From contig JASFHF010000003.1 in the NCBI GenBank assembly GCA_050123375.1, forward strand, positions 1 to 64,000: a stretch of 64,000 bases of DNA, read 5' to 3'. The position numbers and the translations under genes were made by a program. The stretch comes from JASFHF01 sp050123375 (GTDB taxonomy: Bacteria; Pseudomonadota; Gammaproteobacteria; UBA12402). The notes beneath the pieces were generated by a model. It saw only the letters and a list, made by a program, of their open reading frames with translations, was not told the DNA's origin and ran no database searches. Positions 49,842 through 58,140 of this stretch are shown piece by piece. The first letter of the stretch is position 1; every line of letters starts with the position of its first letter.

Positions 49842-50615
49842 ATGAGTGATTTGAAACAATTACATCGTATTATTGAGGGTGCTTTATTTGCATCAAATGA
49901 ACCGCTTTCAATTGAGCGTATTGCTGCATTGTTTGCGGATGAAGCAGAAAAACCGGATAAAAAAACTATTCGGCAGGCACTGCAGGATTTAATTGAAAAT
50001 TATGCTGAGCATGGAGTGGAATTAAAAGAATTAGCTAGTGGTTATCAATTTCAGGTTAAAGCGGATTTGGCAAAATGGATAAAACGTTTATGGGAAGAAC
50101 GTCCGCCAAGATATTCGCGGGCTTTATTGGAAACATTGGTATTAGTTGCTTATCGACAACCGATTACCCGAGGTGAAATCGAAGAAGTACGCGGTGTGGC
50201 GGTAAGTACAAATATCATGAAAACTTTATTAGATCGCGAATGGGTAAAAGTTGTTGGTCATCGTGATGTTCCGGGAAAACCAGGATTATATGCTACAACT
50301 AAAGCATTTCTTGATTATTTTGGTTTAAAAAGTTTAGAGGATTTACCGCCGTTAGCTGAAGTGCGTGATTTAGATAAAGCTGGTGAAAAGTTGCAGGAAC
50401 AACTTGATGCTGCAGTTGAAAATGTTTTGGCTTCCGAAAATTTAGTTGCGACAAATGAAGTAAAGGATGAAGATGTTGTTGAAGATGTTATTAATAATGC
50501 TGCTAGTGATGAAATTATTGCAGATAAAACGCAAGATGATGTTGATGATATAGTTACTGATGATTTGTTAAATATGTATAATGAAGCAGAAGAAAATTTT
50601 GGGCAAACTGAATAA
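49842..50615 (+). CDS. scpB: Segregation and condensation protein ScpB
   Basis: This 257-residue protein has two winged-helix domains (HRIIEGALFASNEPLSIERI near the N-terminus; LETLVLVAYRQPITRGEIEE and RGVAVSTNIMKTLLDREWVK in the second). An acidic tail of about 70 residues (VKDEDVVEDVINN and on) follows. It acts with ScpA and SMC. Shine-Dalgarno GAGGTAA. Confidence 0.95.
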   Translation: MSDLKQLHRIIEGALFASNEPLSIERIAALFADEAEKPDKKTIRQALQDLIENYAEHGVELKELASGYQFQVKADLAKWIKRLWEERPPRYSRALLETLVLVAYRQPITRGEIEEVRGVAVSTNIMKTLLDREWVKVVGHRDVPGKPGLYATTKAFLDYFGLKSLEDLPPLAEVRDLDKAGEKLQEQLDAAVENVLASENLVATNEVKDEDVVEDVINNAASDEIIADKTQDDVDDIVTDDLLNMYNEAEENFGQTE

Positions 50616-50734
50616 ATTGTGAAAACTGAAAAACCTGTAGTGTCATCCCGCGGCCTGGTTTGTTGACCGCGGGATCCACGCTGTTTTTATCCCACTTATT
50701 AAAAAGTTGTAAACAAATTGTGAAAACTGAAAAA
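50614..50734 (+). repeat. Palindrome insertion flanked by 20-bp direct repeats at rluB start
   Basis: AAATTGTGAAAACTGAAAAA occurs at 50614-50633 and again at 50715-50734. Between them lies a palindromic unit, GTCATCCCGCGG with CCGCGGGATCC (50642-50677). The left repeat contains the original GTG start context (50619), which now hits a stop after seven codons. The right repeat restores the rluB start (GTG 50720). It looks like an insertion with target duplication. Confidence 0.8.
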
Positions 50735-51466
50735 ATTCAAAAAGTTTTAGCAAATCTAGGTTTAGCTTCGCGCCGGCAAATTGAACAATGGATTTCAGCA
50801 GGACGGATTAAAGTTGATGGTAAAATTGCTAAACTTGGTGATCGCGTTACTGATCAGGAAAAAATTTCTGTTGATGGTCGTCTAGTTAAAAGAATTCCAG
50901 TAAAAACTTCAACTACTAGAGTATTGATTTATCACAAACCTATTGGCGAAGTTTGTACCCGTTCGGATGAAAAAAATCGCAAAACAGTTTTTGATAATTT
51001 ACCGGTTTTGCACAATGCGCGTTGGATAATGGTTGGACGTTTAGATATTAATACTTCGGGTTTATTATTGTTTACCAATAACGGAGAACTGGCAAATCGA
51101 CTAATGCATCCATCGAAGCAAATTGAACGGAAATATTCGGTTAGAGTTTTGGGAACGGTGAGTCAGGAAATTTTAGATAATTTATTGCGCGGCGTTCAAT
51201 TAGAAGATGGACATGCGCGGTTTGTTAAGATTCATCGTGTTCGTAGTTTTGAACGTAATGCCGCGAACCAATGGTATCATGTAGTGCTGCGCGAAGGACG
51301 TAACCGCGAAGTGAGACGTTTGTGGGAATCGCAAGGACTAAAAGTTAACAAATTATCGCGCATTCGATTTGGCGGCATAAAACTACCGCGCACGCTACCG
51401 CGCGGACAATGGTTTGAATTAAGCGACAGAGAAGTCAAAGCCATGTTGCATCGGGTTGGAATGTAG
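50720..51466 (+). CDS. rluB: 23S rRNA pseudouridine(2605) synthase RluB
   Basis: This 248-residue protein has an N-terminal S4 domain (EKIQKVLANLGLASRRQIEQ) and the RsuA/RluB-type catalytic motif GRLDINTSGLLLFTNNGELA with the nucleophilic Asp. The ending RNREVRRLWESQGLKV is typical of RluB. I use GTG 50720 because homologues begin about ten residues before the S4 motif; the in-frame extension to 50660 is repeat sequence. The scpA-scpB-rluB order is conserved. Confidence 0.94.
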   Translation: MKTEKIQKVLANLGLASRRQIEQWISAGRIKVDGKIAKLGDRVTDQEKISVDGRLVKRIPVKTSTTRVLIYHKPIGEVCTRSDEKNRKTVFDNLPVLHNARWIMVGRLDINTSGLLLFTNNGELANRLMHPSKQIERKYSVRVLGTVSQEILDNLLRGVQLEDGHARFVKIHRVRSFERNAANQWYHVVLREGRNREVRRLWESQGLKVNKLSRIRFGGIKLPRTLPRGQWFELSDREVKAMLHRVGM

Positions 51467-51490
51467 AAAGTTATTAGCATGGCTATGGCT

Positions 51491-51603
51491 GTCATCCCGC
51501 GGTGCTTTTTTTGCTGTCATCCCGCGGCCTTGTCAGTTGACCGCGGGATCCAGGATTCACAACTGTCATCCCGCGGCCTTGTCAGTTGACCGCGGGATCC
51601 AGG
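51491..51603. repeat. Three GTCATCCCGCGG palindrome units after rluB
   Basis: A partial unit (51491-51505) is followed by two 39-bp units (51516-51554 and 51565-51603) that are identical to each other: GTCATCCCGCGGCCTTGTCA, then TTGACCGCGGGATCCAGG. The same family is at 50642-50677. High GC against an AT-rich background and tandem copies mark it as a dispersed mobile palindrome; it may also end rluB transcription. Confidence 0.88.
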
Positions 51604-51688
51604 GCTGTTATTGTTTGTTAAATTAAATATTAATTGCGATGAGCTATTATATTTACTAAAATCCTGTTTCACAGCTTTCAAAGATAAG

Positions 51689-51761
51689 GCTGGCGTAGCT
51701 CAGCAGGTAGAGCAACTGATTTGTAATCAGTAGGTCGTAGGTTCGATTCCTATCGCCAGCT
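51689..51761 (+). tRNA. tRNA-Thr (anticodon TGT)
   Basis: This 73-base cloverleaf has acceptor stem GCTGGCG with CGCCAGC, D-arm GCTCAGCAGGTAGAGC, anticodon stem ACTGA around TTTGTAA with anticodon TGT, and T-arm GTAGGTTCGATTCCTAT. CCA is not encoded. It marks the left edge of a probable genomic island, a common integration target. Confidence 0.97.
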
Positions 51762-51994
51762 TCAATTAAATCAAAGAGTTATATTGAAAATTCCCACCTC
51801 GAAACCACGACGTTTATTTTTTTGCAACGTATTTGCAACGGATGGATTAATCTTTTAGCTGTTTAAATCTGGGGTCTCCAAATTTGGGGGCAAAGATAAT
51901 TAAGCACATAATACTCTCATACGGATACGATAGTTGTCAAAGTTTGTAAAAATGCATTTATGATTTTTTATATGTTGGTAGTTTTAAGATCAGT
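51762..51994. other. Degenerate sequence next to tRNA-Thr
   Basis: No open frame is seen. The direct repeat TTGCAACG occurs at 51832-51839 and 51843-51850, 70 bp past the tRNA, and may be integrase arm-site or att debris. The region probably once held the integrase-proximal end of the island, but no integrase fragment is recognisable. Confidence 0.35.
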
Positions 51995-52131
51995 TTCAGA
52001 GTTTGAATTTGGGCGGTAATTTGGGCATAGCTGTTGATATTTCGTTTACATCTGGAAGATTATAGCGTTTATTGCTACGCTAGGCTTGTAAGGTGTCTTC
52101 TTTTAACCCATTTTCTTTTGCTAAAGATGCG
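51995..52131 (-). pseudogene. Decayed AlpA-like excisionase/regulator copy
   Basis: Minus-strand translation gives KEDTLQA, a stop in place of Trp, RSNKRYNLP, then DVNEISTAMPKLPPKFKL. It matches the intact gene at 63301-63555, with a 24-codon in-frame deletion between NLP and DVN and a TGG-to-TAG change. The two copies delimit about 11.5 kb of accessory genes. Confidence 0.85.
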
Positions 52132-52225
52132 CAAAACCGCTTTCAGTGTGGGATATCGGCAAATTCATTTTTTTAATAACTCTGAATAATCCATGGTATG
52201 CCCTCGCTTCAATATTATTAGTAAA

Positions 52226-52636
52226 TTACATTCCCCATTCTTTATGAAAATAATCTTCTTTAACTTGTTTGGCTTTTTCTTTTGCCCATTTTTCTAATCC
52301 CATTTTTTTAATCAAACACAAATTAAAAACTTTGGTGTTGTGTGGCAAACTATCTGCTTTATCCGCGTAAGGATGCAAATAATCACACGGAAAATCAGGA
52401 CAATCACAGCATAATTTAACGCCTCGCTTTTTCGCGCAAGGATATACTCTGCATGGGGACGAAACCACCGGACATTTGCCTTTAACTGCGCGACATCCAG
52501 AACATGTTACTTTTTCTTCAGGCAAATTAAATTGTTTTGCTACTTGCTTTCGTATTTCTGGATCGTTGTTAGCAAGATACGCCACACAATTAAAACATGC
52601 TATGCCACAAGGCGCAGTCATTTCTTCATAATTCAT
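52226..52636 (-). CDS. Cysteine-rich DUF3795-type protein
   Basis: This 136-residue protein has twelve or more cysteines, in CGIACFNC, TCSGCRAVKGKCP, CRVYPCAKKRG and LCCDCPDFPC. Such spacing suggests metal or Fe-S binding. DUF3795 proteins are small and of unknown function. It lies just inside the island next to the decayed excisionase copy. Confidence 0.75.
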   Translation of the reverse strand: MNYEEMTAPCGIACFNCVAYLANNDPEIRKQVAKQFNLPEEKVTCSGCRAVKGKCPVVSSPCRVYPCAKKRGVKLCCDCPDFPCDYLHPYADKADSLPHNTKVFNLCLIKKMGLEKWAKEKAKQVKEDYFHKEWGM

Positions 52637-52811
52637 TTTTTTATCCTCGCAAGTTAGGAGTTAAATATACAACAAACAAAATTAAAACTCAAAACAACAT
52701 ATAATTATCAAAATAAATCAATACATTATAAAAGCTTAAATTTGTTGCCACATTTGGCAACGTGCTATATTCATAGTATACTTCGCCAATATTAGCATAA
52801 GGTATTGCTAT

Positions 52812-52993
52812 ATGTTAGAGAAGTTTTTATCCAAACAAATGGGTACACAAATCACAAATTTACAAAGATTATCGGATGGCTTATTCTCACAAGCACAATA
52901 GTACATCTTGATGCATTGAAGCCGATATTGGCGAATAAAAAATTTACTGAGAACAATATTGTTTTAGCAAATAATGTTGATAGAAGTCATTAA
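52812..52993 (+). pseudogene. Broken phosphotransferase (APH-like) fragment A
   Basis: The first 29 codons (MLEKFLSKQMGTQITNLQRL, SDGLFSQAQ) closely match the fragment at 56217-56441 and then stop at 52899. A following stretch in another frame (HLDALKPILANKKF) may be the 3' end of the same gene, so an internal deletion with frameshift is likely. About 170 bp before it carry no feature I can name. Confidence 0.6.
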
Positions 52994-53017
52994 TAATCAT
53001 AAAGAGAGCGCTATAGC

Positions 53018-53614
53018 ATGTTAATAACAGCAATTCTTATTTTTTTAGCATATTTATGCGGATCTGTTTCCAGTGCAGTTATTGTGAGTAAATTATTAGG
53101 ACTTCAAGATCCTCGTTCCGGCGGTTCAGGTAACCCTGGAATGACTAATGTGTTGCGGTTATCAGGCAAAAAAGCAGCAGCACTGGTGTTTATCGGTGAT
53201 GTTTTTAAAGGTGTTTTGCCTGTATTGTTGGCTAGACTACTGAATGTTGATGGTTTATGGTTGGGGTTAGTGGGTGTAGCAGCGGTAATTGGACATATTT
53301 TTCCAGTCTTTTTTAAATTTAAAGGAGGAAAAGCTATTGCCACATCGTTTGGTGTGGTAATCGTTTTGTCGCCATTAGTAGCGTTTTTAGCATTAGTTAC
53401 ATGGTTAGTAGTGGCGGTGGTATCACGTTACTTATCATTAGCGTCAATTGTTGGAACTATCTCCGCGTTGATTTATGCTCTATATTTTCACCAATCCATG
53501 TACATTATTCCATTTTTTATCATAGCAGCATTAATAATATGGCGACATAAATCCAATATAAAAAGACTATACCAAGGTAATGAAGATAAAATCAACTTTA
53601 AATCGAAAAGGTAA
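53018..53614 (+). CDS. plsY: Glycerol-3-phosphate acyltransferase PlsY
   Basis: This 198-residue integral membrane enzyme has the three PlsY motifs: SGGSGNPGMTNVLR near residue 35, FKFKGGKAIATSFG near 103 and RHKSNIKRLYQGNE near 175. It acylates glycerol-3-phosphate from acyl-phosphate, the first step of phospholipid synthesis, and needs PlsX elsewhere. It is unusual to find this housekeeping gene among accessory genes after tRNA-Thr; it may be a second copy. Confidence 0.95.
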   Translation: MLITAILIFLAYLCGSVSSAVIVSKLLGLQDPRSGGSGNPGMTNVLRLSGKKAAALVFIGDVFKGVLPVLLARLLNVDGLWLGLVGVAAVIGHIFPVFFKFKGGKAIATSFGVVIVLSPLVAFLALVTWLVVAVVSRYLSLASIVGTISALIYALYFHQSMYIIPFFIIAALIIWRHKSNIKRLYQGNEDKINFKSKR

Positions 53615-53625
53615 TTACATAATCA

Positions 53626-54753
53626 ATGACTATTGAATTTAAAAAATTTAGTGAAGAAGATGTGCCTGTATTTTATAATTGGGCTGAAAAACCTCACGTC
53701 AAAAATACTTGGTTTCAGGAAGTTTACGAAAAAAAAGAAGCCATTTTAGAAAAAATCAAAGGCAATAGTTACGATTATCCATTTTTGATTTTAATTGATG
53801 ATAAGCCAATTGGTTATATTCAATGTGAAGATTTAACAACGTTTTTCAAAGAAAATCCCGACTGTAAGAATAAATATTATTTTAATGAACCAAAAGGCAC
53901 TTATTGCATTGACTTGTTTATTGGTGAAAAAGATTATTTAGGCAAAGGTCACGGCACTAAAATTATCAAGCAATTTTCTAATTGGTTATTAACCAAACCA
54001 GAAGTTAAAAAATTAGTAATTGACCCCAGCACCAGCAATAAAAAAGCCATACATTGTTACGAAAAAGCTGGTTTCAAATATGTCAGAACAGCAAAAGACA
54101 ACGTTGATGAATATCACATTATGGAAAGAGCGCATATTAGCGAGATACATCTAAACGATGATTTGCCTAAAGAATATTTCAATAAAACTTTTAAAGAAAT
54201 GGATTTGGCTCAAAAAACCGTACCAGAAAAAATATTTGAAAAATGTAAATTTATTAAGTGCAATTTCAACGAAACTAATTTTCAAAAATGCAGATTTTGT
54301 GATTGTGAGTTTATTAGCAGCAATTTAAGTGTTATAAAAATCAAAGGCTGCACGTTTTCTGAAGCTGTATTTGATAACTCAAAAGTTATAGGAATAAATT
54401 GGGCTGAAGCCACCTGGCCTAAAATTAAACTTGCTTGCACAATAGGATTTTTTAAGTGCGATATAAGCCATTCAACTTTTCCAGGATTAAATTTACGGGA
54501 AATTAATATCGTAGAATGCCGAGCGCATGATGTAGATTTTAGAGAAGCTGATTTGACTTGCGCCAACCTCACTTATTCAGATTTTGAAAATAGCATGTTT
54601 ATTGAATCTAACCTAACTGAAGCTGATTTTACTTTTGCTGAAAATTACCGTATTGACGTGAATTTTAACAAAATAAAGGGAGCAAAATTTATGTTGCCGG
54701 AGGCAGTATCCCTACTGCAAGGATTAGATATTGAGTTGGTTGATTCAAATTAG
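53626..54753 (+). CDS. GNAT acetyltransferase fused to pentapeptide-repeat (Qnr-like) domain
   Basis: Residues 1-175 are a GNAT domain of the aminoglycoside 6'-N-acetyltransferase type (WAEKPHVKNTWF, IDLFIGEKDYLGKGHGTKII, AIHCYEKAGFKYV). Residues about 205-375 are pentapeptide repeats with the A(D/N)LxF rhythm (CKFIKCNFNETNFQ, VDFREADLTCANLTYSDF, NLTEADFTFAENY) and a Qnr/McbG-like ending, EAVSLLQGLDIEL. The first half would acetylate an amine; the second could mimic DNA and shield gyrase. Resistance functions are inferred only from family resemblance. Confidence 0.85.
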   Translation: MTIEFKKFSEEDVPVFYNWAEKPHVKNTWFQEVYEKKEAILEKIKGNSYDYPFLILIDDKPIGYIQCEDLTTFFKENPDCKNKYYFNEPKGTYCIDLFIGEKDYLGKGHGTKIIKQFSNWLLTKPEVKKLVIDPSTSNKKAIHCYEKAGFKYVRTAKDNVDEYHIMERAHISEIHLNDDLPKEYFNKTFKEMDLAQKTVPEKIFEKCKFIKCNFNETNFQKCRFCDCEFISSNLSVIKIKGCTFSEAVFDNSKVIGINWAEATWPKIKLACTIGFFKCDISHSTFPGLNLREINIVECRAHDVDFREADLTCANLTYSDFENSMFIESNLTEADFTFAENYRIDVNFNKIKGAKFMLPEAVSLLQGLDIELVDSN

Positions 54754-54952
54754 CATATCTATCAGCCTTGTGCTAAACTATATTTATTCTTCACTCAAAA
54801 AGAAGTTATAATCATGAGACTTTGTATTTAGCCCTTGGGGCGATTATTTTAACTAGACATATTGACAATTTAACATGTGCAACATGGCACATGTGTTTTG
54901 TTATGCCTAGTTTTCCTATTTTTTTTATAATTGAAATAAAAAGAGGCTAAAT
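54754..54952 (+). terminator. Hairpin between fusion gene and MFS gene
   Basis: ACATGTGC (54873-54880), a 6-base loop and GCACATGT (54887-54894) are followed by GTTTTG, a modest rho-independent terminator or leader hairpin 60 bp before the MFS start. The rest of the gap shows nothing recognisable. Confidence 0.45.
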
Positions 54953-56122
54953 ATGAAATCATTAATTCATTTATTTTTAATTACCGTTTTTTTATCTGCT
55001 TTAGGGCAGATAGCATCGGACATTTATTTGCCATCGCTGCCCCACATGGTGCATGCGCTGCATACCAATACTCATTTGGTACAATTTACTGTTGCAGCAT
55101 TTATGTTGGGATTTTGCGTGCCAAGATTGGTGTACGGCATTACATCAGATGCATTCGGACGCAAAACCCCGTTGCTAATTGGTTTATTGATATGTTTAGT
55201 TGGCGGTGTAATTTGTAGCGTTTCGGTCAATGTTTGGATGGTGATTGTTGGTAGACTTTTACAAGGCTTAGGTGCTGCTGCGGGCGTAACAGTTACCGGT
55301 GCAATTGTGCGTGATTGCTTTGAAGGAACAGACTTAGCAAAATTTGAATCTTATCGCGCAGCAACGATTGTAACCGTATTATCGTGTGTGCCACTTTTAG
55401 GCGGTTACATTCAACACTATTTGAATTGGCGTGCTAATTTTATTGCAACACTTATTTACACCATCTTTGTGTTAGGTTTATTTTTCCTGCTCCCGGAAAC
55501 CAATAAGCACAAAGACACAAGCCATGTAAAACCAAAATACATTAAAGAAAATGCAAAAATTTTGTTAGGTAACAAATATTATCGAGCATACGGTGTGTGT
55601 ATCTTTATGTCCTATGCTGGTATTTTGGCTTGGTTAACATTAGGACCAATACTGCTGCAAAATTCATTGCACTTTTCAAGCATACAATTTGGCTGGGCAG
55701 CAATGGTTGTTGGTGTTTCCTATGTTATTGGTGCATTGGTTAATGGCAAACTGGTAAAACGTTTTGGCATGCATCACATGCTTAAAACTGCTAATTACAT
55801 ATTGATAACGAGCGCACTAATATTGCTATTATTTGCGGTATTGAGCGTACTAAATATTTACGTAATTCTAATACCAGTTGCATTGTTTGTAATGGGAACA
55901 GGTTTGGTATTTGCTAATGCATATACTGGCGCATTGATTCCATTTCCAAAAATGGCAGGTTTTGCATGTTCTATTTTAGGAACGTTACAAATATTAGGCG
56001 GATTTATTGCGAGCAGCGCAATATCAATATTACCAGACATAAACCAAATGCCGTTAGCTGTGATAATATTAATTTGCGCGATTAGTTGTTTTGTTGCAAC
56101 GAAAATGGCATTGCGAAGTTAA
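54953..56122 (+). CDS. MFS drug exporter, Bcr/CflA family
   Basis: This 389-residue, 12-helix transporter has the N-terminal ASDIYLPSLPHM typical of Bcr/CflA (DHA1) exporters, the helix 2-3 loop GITSDAFGRKTPLL and motif C-like GAAAGVTVTGAIVRD in helix 4-5. Family members export bicyclomycin, chloramphenicol, sulfonamides or peptides by proton antiport. Substrate unknown. Confidence 0.92.
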   Translation: MKSLIHLFLITVFLSALGQIASDIYLPSLPHMVHALHTNTHLVQFTVAAFMLGFCVPRLVYGITSDAFGRKTPLLIGLLICLVGGVICSVSVNVWMVIVGRLLQGLGAAAGVTVTGAIVRDCFEGTDLAKFESYRAATIVTVLSCVPLLGGYIQHYLNWRANFIATLIYTIFVLGLFFLLPETNKHKDTSHVKPKYIKENAKILLGNKYYRAYGVCIFMSYAGILAWLTLGPILLQNSLHFSSIQFGWAAMVVGVSYVIGALVNGKLVKRFGMHHMLKTANYILITSALILLLFAVLSVLNIYVILIPVALFVMGTGLVFANAYTGALIPFPKMAGFACSILGTLQILGGFIASSAISILPDINQMPLAVIILICAISCFVATKMALRS

Positions 56123-56216
56123 TTAAAATTTTATGCTGCTGCAAGGTGACATAAATATCGCATCTTCAGGTGTGATGGGTGTATACTCTGCTACTGCAAA
56201 AGTGGGGAGCCAATAA

Positions 56217-56441
56217 ATGTTAGAACAATTTTTGTCCAAGCAAATGGGCGAACAAATCACAAATTTACAAAGATTGTCTGATGGTTTGTTTTCACAAGCC
56301 TACTCATTTACTGCCGACGAAAAAGAATATGTGGTACGCTTAAATAAGCATGAAAAAGACTTTAAAAAAGATATTTATGCTTATCAGAATTTTGGTGACA
56401 AATTACTAATTCCAAAAATAATAAAATATGGAAATTGTTGA
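56217..56441 (+). pseudogene. Truncated APH-like phosphotransferase, fragment B
   Basis: Seventy-four residues correspond to the N-lobe of an aminoglycoside/hygromycin-phosphotransferase-like kinase (SDGLFSQAYSFTADEKEYVV then RLNKHEKDFKKD). The frame ends at 56441, before any catalytic loop, where the next GNAT gene begins. The start region duplicates fragment A at 52812. It is a 5' remnant, probably non-functional. Confidence 0.7.
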
Positions 56442-56442
56442 A

Positions 56443-56892
56443 ATGGAAAAAGTGATTGTAAGAAAAGCCAATGTCAATGATGTTCCCCAATTAATACCGT
56501 TGATGGCGCAACTTGGTTATCCTCCAGAATTAGAATTTATGCGAAACCGTTTTAAAGATTTTGTTAGCAATGATGGTTATGGTGTTGCTGTTGCAGAACA
56601 GAATGATAAAATCGTTGGTTGGATTGCTTGGTCAAAATCTATGTTGTTTGTTTTACCTAAAGTTAGATTGCGTATAGAAGGTATTGTTGTTGATAATGAT
56701 TCCCGCAGACAAGGTGTTGGTAAAAAGTTAATGAAATTTGTCGAAGATATTGCAAAAAAGCTAAATCCATGCGTGATTGATTTAACCTCCGGACTTAGGC
56801 GCAAAAAAGACGGCTCACATGAATTTTATAAAGCACTTGGATATGCAAACGAGGGTTATATGGCAAAATTGTATTTAAGGAAGGAATTTTAA
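56443..56892 (+). CDS. GNAT-family N-acetyltransferase
   Basis: This 149-residue single GNAT domain has IRKANVNDV-type beta1, and the acetyl-CoA loop DNDSRRQGVGKKLMKFVED near residue 90. The ending HEFYKALGYANEGY is typical of small-molecule acetyltransferases. An in-frame ATG at 56428 overlaps the truncated phosphotransferase. It precedes the LysE gene by 2 bp. Acceptor unknown. Confidence 0.85.
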   Translation: MEKVIVRKANVNDVPQLIPLMAQLGYPPELEFMRNRFKDFVSNDGYGVAVAEQNDKIVGWIAWSKSMLFVLPKVRLRIEGIVVDNDSRRQGVGKKLMKFVEDIAKKLNPCVIDLTSGLRRKKDGSHEFYKALGYANEGYMAKLYLRKEF

Positions 56893-56894
56893 AT

Positions 56895-57509
56895 ATGGTA
56901 ATAATGTTATTAAAAAGCATATTAATGTGGATGGCCATTGTGGCTTCAATCGGACCGATTGGATTATTGTGTATCAATAGAACGTTAAAGCACGGTTTCT
57001 GGGCTGGCACAATAACAGGTGTGGGAGTTTCAGTTGCTGATGCTATTTACGGATGTATTGCTGGATTCGGTTTAACATTTATTTCTGATTTTTTAATCTC
57101 GCATCAACTTATTATTCGGCTTATTGGTGGTTTATTCCTTTGTTATTTAGGTTTGAAAATATTTTTTAAAGCAAAAACTCCTGGTGTTATTAAGGAAGGC
57201 AAAAAAACATATATTGGCGATTTTTTGTCAGCTTTCATATTAACTTTAACCAATCCAATGACAATAATAACTTTTATTGCGGTTTTTGCCAGCATGGGAA
57301 TTGGCAGTGTTTACACAGGATACAATCACGCAGTAATTGTTATTGCGGGAATTTTCTTCGGTTCGCTTTTGTGGTATTTGATTTTAAGTTCTTTAGTAAG
57401 TCTTGCACATAAAAGAATTAATGCTGAAATAATGAGATGGATTAATATAATTTCAGGGGTTATTATCATTATCTTTGGAATATTGGCTATAATTGGTTTT
57501 GGAAAATAA
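56895..57509 (+). CDS. LysE/RhtB-family exporter
   Basis: This 204-residue protein has six predicted membrane helices and the family hallmark ASIGPIGLLCINRTLKHGFW at the N-terminus. FLSAFILTLTNPMTIITFIA follows in the second half. LysE/RhtB proteins export amino acids or their derivatives. It is co-directional and nearly contiguous with GNAT genes on both sides, so an acetylated or amino compound may be the shared substrate. Confidence 0.9.
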   Translation: MVIMLLKSILMWMAIVASIGPIGLLCINRTLKHGFWAGTITGVGVSVADAIYGCIAGFGLTFISDFLISHQLIIRLIGGLFLCYLGLKIFFKAKTPGVIKEGKKTYIGDFLSAFILTLTNPMTIITFIAVFASMGIGSVYTGYNHAVIVIAGIFFGSLLWYLILSSLVSLAHKRINAEIMRWINIISGVIIIIFGILAIIGFGK

Positions 57510-57521
57510 CGAGAGTGTCTA

Positions 57522-57950
57522 ATGAAGATAGAAGTTAAAACAGTGAATTTTAATAACGATTATAATTATATTAAAAGCAAGTTAAGAGAATATAATATTT
57601 CTCAAGTTGGAATGTATGGTAAACGAGAGCCAGTTTTTTTTGGATATTATGACGATGAAAATAATTTAATTGCCGGTTTGTATGGATATTTGGTTTGGGG
57701 GATGTTGTATTTAGATTTATTATGGGTAAGTGAAAATTATCGTAATAAAAAATTAGGTAAAAATCTAATGTATAAAGCAGAAGAATTTGCAAAAGAAAAA
57801 GAGGCTTTGTATATTCGAGTCAATACCGCCACATTCCAAGCATTGGATTTTTACGAAAAATGTGGTTATGAGATATTTGCTAAGTTACCTCTGAAAATAG
57901 AAGGGCATAAAGAGCAGCACGATTATTATTTAATTAAATATTTAGAGTAG
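57522..57950 (+). CDS. GNAT-family N-acetyltransferase
   Basis: This 142-residue GNAT domain has the central LDLLWVSENYRNKKLGKNLM (acetyl-CoA-binding loop) and ATFQALDFYEKCGYEIF near the end. It resembles small histone-acetyltransferase-HPA2-like enzymes that act on antibiotics or unknown amines. It follows the LysE gene by 12 bp in an apparent operon. Confidence 0.85.
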   Translation: MKIEVKTVNFNNDYNYIKSKLREYNISQVGMYGKREPVFFGYYDDENNLIAGLYGYLVWGMLYLDLLWVSENYRNKKLGKNLMYKAEEFAKEKEALYIRVNTATFQALDFYEKCGYEIFAKLPLKIEGHKEQHDYYLIKYLE

Positions 57951-57957
57951 TGTTGAT

Positions 57958-58140
57958 TTGAAGAAAAAACTATGCAAGCTAATTGTATTAAATAAAAAAT
58001 CAAAAACCATTAGCGTTTTTATTGCTAATTGTGCCAATCGCCATTATGATTTACCTATATTTAGGCAGGCAGAAAAATGCCAAAGTTTAATTATGCTTAA
58101 ATATAAAAATCATTTATATGCAATGCGGAGTCATTTATGA
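57958..58140 (+). CDS. Possible small protein
   Basis: A 60-residue frame starts at TTG 57958 and ends overlapping the next gene by 4 bp (ATGA). It is basic (MKKKLCKLIVLNKKSK) and resembles nothing I know. No Shine-Dalgarno is evident. The overlap argues slightly for a real gene, but it may equally be the remnant of a larger one. Confidence 0.3.
   Translation: MKKKLCKLIVLNKKSKTISVFIANCANRHYDLPIFRQAEKCQSLIMLKYKNHLYAMRSHL

Noticed and set aside
52805..52993. Plus-strand 62-codon frame near the APH fragment
   Set aside because: It reads the phosphotransferase start in the wrong frame; the correct frame matches the fragment at 56217.
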